From: Thermus aquaticus | GTDB lineage: Bacteria > Deinococcota > Deinococci > Deinococcales > Thermaceae | Length of the DNA: 64,000 bases | Reading direction: 5' to 3' | NCBI RefSeq assembly: GCF_001280255.1 | Contig: NZ_LHCI01000106.1 | Coordinates: 1,811,228 to 1,875,227, forward strand | Shown: piece after piece, positions 56,841 to 64,000 of the stretch | Numbering within the stretch: the first letter of the stretch is position 1 | Layout of the letters: each line of letters begins with the position of its first letter | The notes under the pieces: model-generated | The model's database searches: none | Told to the model about the DNA's origin: nothing | The model's input: the letters and a program-made list of their open reading frames with translations, nothing else | Program-made: the position numbers and the translations under genes

Positions 56841-59800
56841 GGGAAAACCCCCTGGTGGCCTTCTTCGTGGAGCGCTTCGTCTTCGCCACCGCCATCTTCG
56901 TGGGCCTGGTCCTGGTGGGGCTCCTCCTGGGCCTGGGCCTGGGGGTGGAGCTCCTACCCCGCTTCAGCGTGCCCGTGGTGGCGGTCTCCACGGCCTACCC
57001 GGGCGCCGGCCCCGAGGAGGTGGCGGAGCAGGTCTCCAAGCCCCTGGAGGACGCCCTCTCCACCCTAAGCGGGGTGGACACCATCGGCAGCTCCTCCACC
57101 GAGGGGTTCAGCCTGGTCTTCGTCCAGTTCCAGCAGGGGGTGAACGTGGACCAGGCCGCGGTGGAGGTCAGCCAGAAGGTGGCCGCCGCCCGGGGGAGCC
57201 TGCCCAAGGACGCTTCCGCTCCCGTGGTGCAGAAGTTTGACCCCTCGGCCAGCCCCATCCTCTACATCGCCCTCGAGGCCCCGGGGGAGGACCTCTCGGA
57301 GGTCCTCCGCTACGCCGAGCGCTCCCTGAAGCCCAGGCTTCAGCTGGTCCCCGGCGTGGCCGACATCCGCCTCACCGGGGCCCCCAAGCGGGCCATCCGG
57401 GTCTACCTGGACCCAAGCCGCCTCCAGGCCCTGGGCGTGGCCCCGGGGCAGGTGGTCCAGGCCATCTCCGCCTCCGCCCTCAACCTCCCCCTGGGAAGCC
57501 TCACCCAGGAGGAGAGGCGCCTGGTCTACACCCTGCGCTCCACCCCGGCCACCGCCGAGGAAGTGGCGGGCCTCCTCCTGGACCCCTCCCGAGGGGTAAG
57601 GGTGCGGGACGTGGCCCGGGTGGAGGAGCGCCCCGAGGCCCCCAGCACCCTAAACCGCCTGAACGGCCGCCCCGCCGTGCTTCTCGCCGTGGTCAAGACC
57701 CCTAGCGCCAACGCCGTGGCCGTGGCCGACGGGGTGAAGAAGGCCCTAGAGGGGACCAAGCTGCCCCCAGGCTACCGGGCGGAGGTGGCCCTGGACACCA
57801 CCCGCTTCATCCGGGCGGCGGTGAACGACACCGTGCGGGAGGCCTTCCTAGCGGCCCTGGCCGTCTCTTTGGTGGTCCTCATCTTCCTGGGGAAGCTCAA
57901 CTCCGTCTTCTCCGTGATCCTGGCCATCCCCATCACCCTCTCCGGGGCCATCCTCCTCTTCGGCGTTCTCGGCTTCACCTACAACCTGATCAGCCTCCTG
58001 GCCCTCACCGTGGCGGTGGGCATCGTGGTGGACGACTCCATCGTGGTGGCGGAGAACATTGACCGCTACCGCAGGATGGGCTTCGGCCCCAAGGAGGCGG
58101 TCCTCAAGGGGGCCAGCGAGGTGAGCGTGGCGGTGGCGGCGGCCACCTTAAGCCTCCTCGCCGTCTTCCTGCCCATCAGCTTCCTCCCCGGCATCATCGG
58201 CCAGATCTTCCAGCAGTTCGGCCTGGGCATGGCGGCGGCCATCGCCGTGAGCTGGCTGGAGGCCCTCCTCTTCCTCACCGTGCGCCTGGCCTACTTCCCG
58301 GACCCCGAGCCCCCCACCTTCCGGGAGGCCTTAAGGGCCCTCACCCTCCTCCCCCAGGACCTGGCCTGGGCCTACCGCCGGGGCTTCCGCACCCCTTTGG
58401 GCCTCCTTCTGGGGCTTCTTCTGGCCTACCTCCTCCTGCAAAGGGGGCCCCTATTCCTCCTCCTTCTCCCCCTCTACCCCGCCCTCCTAGGCCTCCTCCG
58501 CTATCTGGGGCGGGCCTTCTTAGACTTCATGGGCGCCCTCACCCGGTTCCTCCACCAGGGGGCGGAAGGGAGCCTTTTCCGCCTCACCGAGGCCTACGCC
58601 CGGGGGCTTAGGAGGGTCCTGGCCCGGCCCTACCTGGTCCTGGGGGTGGCGGCCTTGGCCTTTCTCTCCATCTTCCCCATCCTGCCCAGGATCCCCTTCA
58701 ACTTCGTCCCCCGCTCGGACACCGGGGTCCTGACCGCCACCCTGCTCCTGCCCAAGGACACGCCCCTCGCCGTCTCCGACCGGGCGGCGAGGGCCCTCGA
58801 GGCCCGCTTTCTGGCCCACCCCGCCGTGGCCCGGGTGGTGACCACGGTGGGGGCCAGCGCCACCGGCGGGGCCCAGGTGGGGGACCCCTCCCGGGTCCAG
58901 CTCCAGATCGTCCTCAAGCCCAAGGGGGAGCGGGAGGACATCTTCACCCTGACCAAGGTCCTGAACCGGGAGGGCAGGGAGGCCCTAAAGGGCTTCCCCG
59001 GGGCCGACCTCCGGGTCCTGGCCCAGACCGGCCCCGAGGCCGGGGACGCCGACCTCCAGTTCTTCGTCACCAGCCCCGACCGGGCCCTTCTGGAAAAGCG
59101 CGCCGCCGAGATCGTCGCCTACATCGCCGAGAAGCCCTACGTCCTGAGCGTGAAGAGCACCCTCGAGGCCACCCAGCGGGAGAGGGTCTTCGTGCCGGAC
59201 CCCTCCCGGCTCGCCGGCACCGGCCTCACCCCCGGGGACCTGGCCCAGGCCCTCAGGCTTTACCTCTCCGGGACCCAGGCGGCCACCGCCCGCAGGAGCG
59301 GGGAGGAGTTCCCCATCGTGGTCCAGGCCGACCCCTTCAGCCTGGGGGGCGAGGCCGACCTCCTCTCCCTCCCTGTCTACGCCCCCGCCCTCCAGGCTTT
59401 CCTGCCCCTCGGGAGCCTGGGGCGGTTTGAGGAGCGCCCGGGGCCCACCCTCATCTCCCGCCGCAACCAGGCTTACACCGCCGGCATCAACATCAATCTG
59501 AAGCCCGAGGCCCCGGGGAGCTTCCAGATCCAGCGGGAGCTGGAAACGGAGCTCAAAGCCCAGGGCCTTCTGGGGAACGGGGTGGAGATCCTGGCCACCG
59601 GCCTCGGGAGCTTCACCGGGGAGCTGGCCCGCCTGGCCCCCCTGGCCTTCTTGCTGGCCCTGGTCCTCAACTACCTGGTCATCGCCAGCCAGTTCAACGC
59701 CTGGCGCTACCCCCTCTACCTCCTCCTCCCGGTGCCCTTGGCCCTGGTGGGGGCCTTCTGGCTCACCTACCTCCTGGGCACCGGCCTGGACGTGATCAGC

Positions 59801-60142
59801 GTCCTGGGGGTGGTGATGCTGATCGGCCTGGTCACCAAAAACGCCATCCTCCTCCTGGACTTCGCCGTGAAGCGCATGCGGGAGATGCCCCTCAAAGAGG
59901 CCCTGGTGGAGGCGGCCAGGCTCCGGCTTAGGCCCATCCTCATGACCACCCTCACCGTCCTCATCATCAGCCTCCCCCTCCTGCTGGGCACCGGCGAGGG
60001 GGCCGAGTACCGCCGGCCCCTGGGGGTCATCATCCTGGGGGGCCTCCTCTCCTCCACCCTCCTCACCCTCTTCGTGGTGCCCGCCGCCTTCTTCGCCTTT
60101 GAGGGGCGGCGGGCCAGGAAAGAGGAACCCGCGCTGAGGTGA
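56837..60142 (+). CDS. RND family efflux transporter permease
   Basis: This 1101-residue pump has the usual twelve helices and two large periplasmic loops (about 40-330 and 630-880). The proton-relay acidic pair is in GIVVDDSIVVAENIDRYRRMG. The two halves repeat; the second half contains GLVTKNAILLLDFAVKRM. An unusual Leu-rich segment with a helical hairpin lies around 505-560 between the halves. Substrates may be drugs, metals or organic solvents. Fourth gene of the marR operon. Confidence 0.95.
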   Translation: MRENPLVAFFVERFVFATAIFVGLVLVGLLLGLGLGVELLPRFSVPVVAVSTAYPGAGPEEVAEQVSKPLEDALSTLSGVDTIGSSSTEGFSLVFVQFQQGVNVDQAAVEVSQKVAAARGSLPKDASAPVVQKFDPSASPILYIALEAPGEDLSEVLRYAERSLKPRLQLVPGVADIRLTGAPKRAIRVYLDPSRLQALGVAPGQVVQAISASALNLPLGSLTQEERRLVYTLRSTPATAEEVAGLLLDPSRGVRVRDVARVEERPEAPSTLNRLNGRPAVLLAVVKTPSANAVAVADGVKKALEGTKLPPGYRAEVALDTTRFIRAAVNDTVREAFLAALAVSLVVLIFLGKLNSVFSVILAIPITLSGAILLFGVLGFTYNLISLLALTVAVGIVVDDSIVVAENIDRYRRMGFGPKEAVLKGASEVSVAVAAATLSLLAVFLPISFLPGIIGQIFQQFGLGMAAAIAVSWLEALLFLTVRLAYFPDPEPPTFREALRALTLLPQDLAWAYRRGFRTPLGLLLGLLLAYLLLQRGPLFLLLLPLYPALLGLLRYLGRAFLDFMGALTRFLHQGAEGSLFRLTEAYARGLRRVLARPYLVLGVAALAFLSIFPILPRIPFNFVPRSDTGVLTATLLLPKDTPLAVSDRAARALEARFLAHPAVARVVTTVGASATGGAQVGDPSRVQLQIVLKPKGEREDIFTLTKVLNREGREALKGFPGADLRVLAQTGPEAGDADLQFFVTSPDRALLEKRAAEIVAYIAEKPYVLSVKSTLEATQRERVFVPDPSRLAGTGLTPGDLAQALRLYLSGTQAATARRSGEEFPIVVQADPFSLGGEADLLSLPVYAPALQAFLPLGSLGRFEERPGPTLISRRNQAYTAGININLKPEAPGSFQIQRELETELKAQGLLGNGVEILATGLGSFTGELARLAPLAFLLALVLNYLVIASQFNAWRYPLYLLLPVPLALVGAFWLTYLLGTGLDVISVLGVVMLIGLVTKNAILLLDFAVKRMREMPLKEALVEAARLRLRPILMTTLTVLIISLPLLLGTGEGAEYRRPLGVIILGGLLSSTLLTLFVVPAAFFAFEGRRARKEEPALR

Positions 60143-60145
60143 GCC

Positions 60146-60898
60146 GTGAACGCCAAACGCCTCATCTTCTTCCTCGTGCTCTCTGCCCTGGCCTTAGGGG
60201 GGGTCCTCCTTGGGGTGGCCTTCTACCTCTTCAGGCCCCTGAAGGCGGAGGCCATCGTCCAGGACTACCTGAAGGCCCCCGGGCTAAGCCTGAAGGAAGC
60301 CCCATACGGCGTTGAACTCTTTCCCCAAAGCCCCAGGGCCCTCCTGGCCTTCTACCCCGGGGCCCGGGTGGACCCCCTGGCCTACGCCCCGGTCCTGGCC
60401 CCGGTGGCCCAGGCGGGGTATTTGGTGGTCCTCCTCAAGGTGCCCTCGGGGATCGCCCTTTTAGGCAAGGAGCGGGCTCTGGAAGCGAAAAGGGCCCACC
60501 CCGGCCTCCCCCTGGTGGTGGGGGGGCACAGCCTGGGCGGGGTGGCGGCGGCGGAGGTGGCGGCCCGGGAAGGGCTTCCCCTCCTGCTCTTCGCCGCCTA
60601 CCCCGAAGGGGACCTCTCTGGGGTGCGCCTTCCCACCCTGGCCCTTTACGGAACCGAAGACGGCCTCCTGCCCCCAAAGGAGGCCCGGGAAAAGGCCAAA
60701 AGGCTTCCCCAAGGAGCCCGGGTGGTCTTCATAGAGGGCCTGAACCACGCCGGCTTTGGCGCCTACGGGGCGCAAAGGGGAGACAGGCCGGCCAAAAGGC
60801 CCCGGGAGGAGCTCTGGGCGGAGATCCGCCAGGAGGTCCTCCTCTTTTTGGAAAGCCTGGGTCTGGACACGCCTCCCCCTCCCCAGGCGCTACGCTGA
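60146..60898 (+). CDS. Alpha/beta hydrolase, membrane-anchored
   Basis: This 250-residue protein has an N-terminal transmembrane helix (about 6-28) and a fold-5-like alpha/beta hydrolase core. The nucleophile elbow is GHSLGG, the acid lies in LYGTEDGLLPP and the His in GLNHAGFG, so the triad is complete. GTG start 3 nt after the RND gene, so it is the last gene of the efflux operon. The substrate is unknown. Confidence 0.82.
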   Translation: MNAKRLIFFLVLSALALGGVLLGVAFYLFRPLKAEAIVQDYLKAPGLSLKEAPYGVELFPQSPRALLAFYPGARVDPLAYAPVLAPVAQAGYLVVLLKVPSGIALLGKERALEAKRAHPGLPLVVGGHSLGGVAAAEVAAREGLPLLLFAAYPEGDLSGVRLPTLALYGTEDGLLPPKEAREKAKRLPQGARVVFIEGLNHAGFGAYGAQRGDRPAKRPREELWAEIRQEVLLFLESLGLDTPPPPQALR

Positions 60899-60938
60899 GG
60901 GCCAGGGGCAAAGTTGGATAGGGGTGCAAAAGTCCGGG

Positions 60939-60984
60939 CCTCGAGGCCCCTCCTAAGGGAAGAGGGGGGAGCCTATCCCCCCTC
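60939..60984. terminator. Hairpin between the efflux operon and the Mrr remnant
   Basis: GAGGGGGG (60962-60969) pairs with CCCCCCTC (60977-60984) around a 7-nt loop and is followed by CCTTT. A perfect palindrome centred on CCTCGAGG (60939-60946) lies just before. It could end transcription from both sides. Confidence 0.55.
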
Positions 60985-61827
60985 CCTTTCCCCATCCGCT
61001 CAAAAGTCAAAGGCGGACCAGAGGCCCTTGTCCACGATGAGCTCCGCCAGTTCCCTCCCGCCCAGGATGCCGATCCGCAGGTTTTCCCGGTTCAGGTACT
61101 CCTCGGCTGCGCGGTAGGCCTCCTCGCTCACGTCCCCCGTGGTGATCACCAGGCCCATATCGGCCACCCCCGCCCGCAGGGCCTGGGCCAGCTGGTCCAC
61201 CGCGTCCTTTCCCATGGGTTTTCCGGGCTGATAGAACTTGGCCTGGATGCCGACGGTGACCAGCAACCCGCCCATGAGTTGGAAACGGGCTATCACGTCC
61301 GCCCCCTGGTCGCTCCTTCGGGGGACCCACTTCGCCTCCACAGCTCCCACGGCCTGAGCCATCCTCTCCACGAGGGTTTCAAAGCGGTCGGGGTTCATGC
61401 GGCCTTGGGTGAGCTCCTGGCGCACGGCCTCCACCATGCGGGCGCGAAGTTCCTGGGCCAGGTTGGGCGTTTCGCCCCGCTTGGCGTCCTCCAGGACCTT
61501 TTCAATGTGTTTCACCAGGTCGCTGGTGTCCAAGAGAGTCCCGCGGGCCTTCATCCGGCTCTGCAGGGCGGCCGAGGCCAGCTCGCGGGGGATGGGCTTC
61601 TTGTCGTTGAGCCAGCGGACGAGCCTGCGGTGGGCAGCGACGGGGTGGCTCTCGTCGTAGTAGGGGTCCCCCACCACCTCGGCCACGTAGAACTGGCCCC
61701 CCGAGGGAACCACCACGTAATCTCCTGGCTTCATCTCTTACCACCAGAGGGACATCGCGAAGTTGCGCGCCAAACGGTTGTTCTCAATTTTATAGGCGGC
61801 TTTCACCCGCTCGCGGAAATAGTAATA

Positions 61828-62741
61828 CCTTCGTGTGCTACTTGACCCCAACCCCTGGGGTGTGAAAAAAGGGGGGTGCTATGCTTCCAGACCGGGAGCA
61901 CCCCCTCTACTATCTTGACGCAGAAACCCTCCTCGTGGCCATCTACGTCTGGGTAGATGACGAGCTCAAGGCCCTTCAGACCCAAGGGTTCAAGCTCCCC
62001 CCGAAGCAAAGGCACCAGAAAGCCACCCTGGCTGAACTCCTGACCCTGGCCATTTTTCTCCTGCTGCAGGGCCAGGACCTGGCCAAAGGCTACCTGGCCG
62101 CCAAGACCACCCTGAGGGCCTACTTCCCCTCCCTGCCCCACCTCTCCCGCTTTTATCGGGTCCTGCAAAAGGCCCAGGGGTTGTTGGCTCACCTGGCCAT
62201 CCGCCTCGCCGGGGGGATGGGTCTCCTCCAGGTGGTGGACCTCAAACCCATCCCCCTGGCCCACGGCCACCGGGTCCACGGTCTCTCCCTCCCTGAAGCC
62301 GCTGTGGGCGTGGGGCCCCTGGGCGCGTTCGGCGGTTACGTGCTGATGCCGGTGATGAACGAGCGGGGCCTCTTTTTTCGCTGGGCCCTTCTCCCCGGAA
62401 ATGCCCGGGAGACCTGGGGGAGGGACTTGGTGGCGGACCTCCCCGCGGTCTTGGGAGACCGGGGTTTTCGCTGGGTCCAGGGGGTCAAGACCCCACCCTA
62501 TCGGGTCAGGGGAGGAAGGTTGGTGGAAACAGGGTGGAGAAGGTGGATGGGGAAGGTGCGCAACTGGATAGAGACGCGGTTCAGCGTGATGGTGCGGTCC
62601 TTGGGCCTTCACCGTATAGAAGCTCGGTCCTTTTGGGGCCTGGCGGCCCGGGTAAACCTGATCCTCTTGGTCCACAACCTCATTCGGAGCCGGGTCTTGC
62701 TCAGGATGGCCGGGGTGGAGCTATGAGGTAGCACACGAAGG
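61828..62741 (+). mobile_element. 914-bp insertion sequence, probably IS982-like
   Basis: It is bounded by perfect 14-bp inverted repeats CCTTCGTGTGCTAC (61828-61841 and 62728-62741) and flanked by the 4-bp duplication AATA (61824-61827 and 62742-62745). It holds one transposase gene. The duplication is intact, so the insertion is recent. Confidence 0.88.
61881..62726 (+). CDS. DDE transposase of the insertion sequence
   Basis: This 281-residue RNase H-fold transposase has the acidic residues in VVDLKPIPL, LGDRGFRW and NWIETRFSVMVRSLG. The N-terminal helical region (KATLAELLTLAIFLLLQ, PSLPHLSRFYRVLQKA) resembles IS982 proteins. GGGGGG precedes the ATG. The frame is intact. Confidence 0.85.
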   Translation: MLPDREHPLYYLDAETLLVAIYVWVDDELKALQTQGFKLPPKQRHQKATLAELLTLAIFLLLQGQDLAKGYLAAKTTLRAYFPSLPHLSRFYRVLQKAQGLLAHLAIRLAGGMGLLQVVDLKPIPLAHGHRVHGLSLPEAAVGVGPLGAFGGYVLMPVMNERGLFFRWALLPGNARETWGRDLVADLPAVLGDRGFRWVQGVKTPPYRVRGGRLVETGWRRWMGKVRNWIETRFSVMVRSLGLHRIEARSFWGLAARVNLILLVHNLIRSRVLLRMAGVEL

Positions 62742-62877
62742 AATAGCTCAGGCCCTCTGCCAATAGGCCCTTAACCTTTTTCCACCCCACGAAGATCTCG
62801 TCCTTCTCCAGGGCCTCCTGGGTCAAGTCCTGTTCCAGGGGGGCCAGCCGCAGAATAAAAACGTTCCTGCCTTCCAT

Positions 62878-63245
62878 TCTCGCCCACCTCTCTCCGTCCC
62901 TTTTCCCTAAACCCTTTCTCCCCTAACGCCTTTCCCGGGCCAAGGTAAGGGCCGTCATGTTGCTTGCATCTTGCCCCCTAGGGGAGGCCCTACCGCCCCG
63001 GTTGCCGGGCTCCCACGCCCGCGGGATTGATGCCGCCCCGGCCTCCCCGCCGCACGGCATCCCGGTCGCCAAAGACCGCATCCGCATGGACGGCCCACGG
63101 GGTCGGGTGGCCACCTCCCTCACTCTACCCAACCCTCTAAGGTGCTATAGTGGGAAGCGCCGGGGCGGGCGCCCCCCCTCGGAGCCAGACTTCCCCCTAA
63201 AAGTAAGCGTCCCTTTTCCCCATGGGGGAAGGGAAAGGAGCGGGC
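62878..63245. other. Gene-free, hairpin-rich region before aconitase
   Basis: I see no real gene here. GGGGAGGCC (62981-62989) and GGCCTCCCC (63040-63048) pair perfectly around inner hairpins (CGGGC/GCCCG at 63006-63021). Further on CGGTC/GACCG and a GGCC-rich hairpin follow. TATAGT near 63143-63148 is a possible -10, and a CCCTTTTCCCC-AT-GGGGGAAGGG hairpin (about 63209-63232) precedes the aconitase ribosome site. This could be an unannotated structured RNA. Confidence 0.45.
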
Positions 63246-64000
63246 ATGAAGGACAGCTTTCAGACCCTGAAGACCCTGAGCGCGGCCGGCAAGACCTACG
63301 GCTACCACGACCTCACGGAGCTGGAGCGGAAGGGCCTGGCGGAGGTGAGCCGCCTCCCCTTCTCCATCCGGGTCATGCTGGAAAGCCTCCTGAGAAACGA
63401 GGACGGCTACCAGGTGACCCAGGAGGACATCCTGGCCCTGGCAAAGTGGCAACCGGAGCCCGGGGAGATCAACGTGCCCCTGAAGCTGGCCCGGGTCATC
63501 CTCCAGGACTTCACCGGGGTGCCGGCGGTGGTGGACCTGGCCGCCATGCGGGACGCCGTGGCCCGGCGGGGCGGCGACCCGGAGCGCATCAACCCCGTGG
63601 TCCCCGCTGACTTGGTCATTGACCACTCCGTGCAGGTGGACGCCTTCGGCACCGCCTACGCCTTCTTCTACAACGTGGAGAAGGAGTACGAAAGGAACCG
63701 GGAGCGCTACCTCCTCCTCAAGTGGGGGCAGCAGGCCCTCAAGAACTTCCGGGTGGTCCCCCCGGGCACGGGCATCGTCCACCAGGTGAACCTGGAGTAC
63801 CTGGCCCAGGTGGTCATGACCGAGAAGCGGGACGGCCTCACCTTAGCCTTCCCCGACAGCCTGGTGGGCACCGACAGCCACACCACCATGGTGAACGGCC
63901 TGGGGGTCTTGGGCTGGGGCGTGGGCGGCATTGAGGCGGAGGCGGTGATGCTGGGCCAGCCCTACTACATGCTGGCCCCCAAGGTGGTGGGCTTCAAGCT
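63246..64000 (+). CDS. acnA: Aconitate hydratase, 5' part
   Basis: The first 251 residues are present; the gene runs off the window. Sequence such as [39 protein letters not shown] and [38 protein letters not shown] is typical of AcnA/IRP-type aconitase, a TCA-cycle [4Fe-4S] enzyme. AAGGAG precedes the ATG. Confidence 0.96.
   Translation, partial: MKDSFQTLKTLSAAGKTYGYHDLTELERKGLAEVSRLPFSIRVMLESLLRNEDGYQVTQEDILALAKWQPEPGEINVPLKLARVILQDFTGVPAVVDLAAMRDAVARRGGDPERINPVVPADLVIDHSVQVDAFGTAYAFFYNVEKEYERNRERYLLLKWGQQALKNFRVVPPGTGIVHQVNLEYLAQVVMTEKRDGLTLAFPDSLVGTDSHTTMVNGLGVLGWGVGGIEAEAVMLGQPYYMLAPKVVGFK

Larger units (their letters stand above)
61000..62877 (-). pseudogene. mrr: Mrr-type restriction endonuclease gene broken by IS and stop codon
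   Basis: The 3' part (61000-61734, 244 codons) has an Mrr_cat-like domain: FETLVERMAQAVG, SDQGADVIARF and VGIQAKFYQ with D and Q-x-K, preceded by KPGDYVVVPSGGQFYVAEVVG. The 5' part starts at ATG 62877. Removing the IS (61828-62741) and one AATA joins the two in frame into about 320 codons. One in-frame TAA remains (61739-61737), between SLWW and EMKPGD. Mrr proteins cut methylated DNA; the gene is inactive unless the downstream ATG gives a partial protein. Confidence 0.8.

Noticed and set aside
62981-63048. Known riboswitch before aconitase
   Set aside because: I could not match it to the cobalamin, TPP, SAM, glycine or FMN consensus, so it is left as an unnamed structured candidate.
62923-63132. 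Minus-strand 69-codon frame before aconitase
   Set aside because: Arg/Gly-rich low-complexity product, no ribosome site and no family; the DNA is better explained by hairpins.

Overview
This window is chromosomal DNA of a Thermus, almost certainly Thermus aquaticus. The minus strand at 15021-17519 encodes an 832-residue DNA polymerase I that matches the published Taq polymerase as I remember it at every position I compared except residue 386. The very high GC content, the strong G/C third-position bias, the short polymerase-coupled operons and the fused SecDF, short IF-2 and Gfh1 proteins all fit Thermus. The window is mostly dense housekeeping operons with few gaps.

Layout. 1-2275: a P-type ATPase remnant, a thioredoxin-fold protein, a sugar epimerase and a collapsed SLAC1/TehA-like gene. 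2153-5822 (minus): coaE, an SDR, sufE, plsY and an argH-like lyase. 5802-8184 (plus): a CCA/poly(A) polymerase-family protein and a MEMO protein. 8191-13629 (minus): glmM, rbfA, a thioesterase, a class III aminotransferase and rnr. 13717-14904: an AAA/DUF4143 ATPase behind a 44-bp palindrome. 15021-18901 (minus): aroE, yigZ and polA. 18964-27614 (plus): a long run of nfeD, floA, a Pro-rich anchor protein, phoH carrying an intein, ybeY, dgkA, a Zn-finger protein, gfh1, lysS and a CDF transporter. 27729-30287: the two methylmalonyl-CoA mutase subunits and a thioesterase. 30262-36669 (minus): a riboflavin operon under an FMN riboswitch, followed by VWA and metallo-beta-lactamase proteins. 36822-37908 (minus): vapBC and tmRNA. 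38071-44211 (plus): rimP, nusA, ylxR, infB, a small secreted protein and secDF. 44350-47140: lepA and an orphan histidine kinase. 47143-51240: sdaAB diverging from a membrane-protein/DapA-like/WHy-lipoprotein unit. 51237-52917 (minus): a CNNM/CorC protein and cdd. 53007-60898 (plus): a MarR-controlled RND efflux operon with two TolC-like genes. 61000-62877: an Mrr-type nuclease gene broken by an insertion sequence and by a stop codon. 63246 to the end: the start of aconitase.

The most unusual features are these. PhoH contains a 356-residue intein that begins with Ala and shows the Trp/Cys/Thr signature of class 3 inteins, with a LAGLIDADG endonuclease. The Mrr-like gene can be rebuilt exactly by removing the 914-bp IS and one 4-bp target duplication, which exposes a second lesion, an in-frame TAA. 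Many first-in-operon genes have a -10 hexamer 6-8 nt before the start codon, so their mRNAs should be leaderless; one 17-bp gap appears to serve two divergent leaderless genes with one shared -10. TCGA sites are nearly confined to the octamer CCTCGAGG. A 48-bp hairpin repeat and a recurring stop-codon-linked hairpin mark gene ends.
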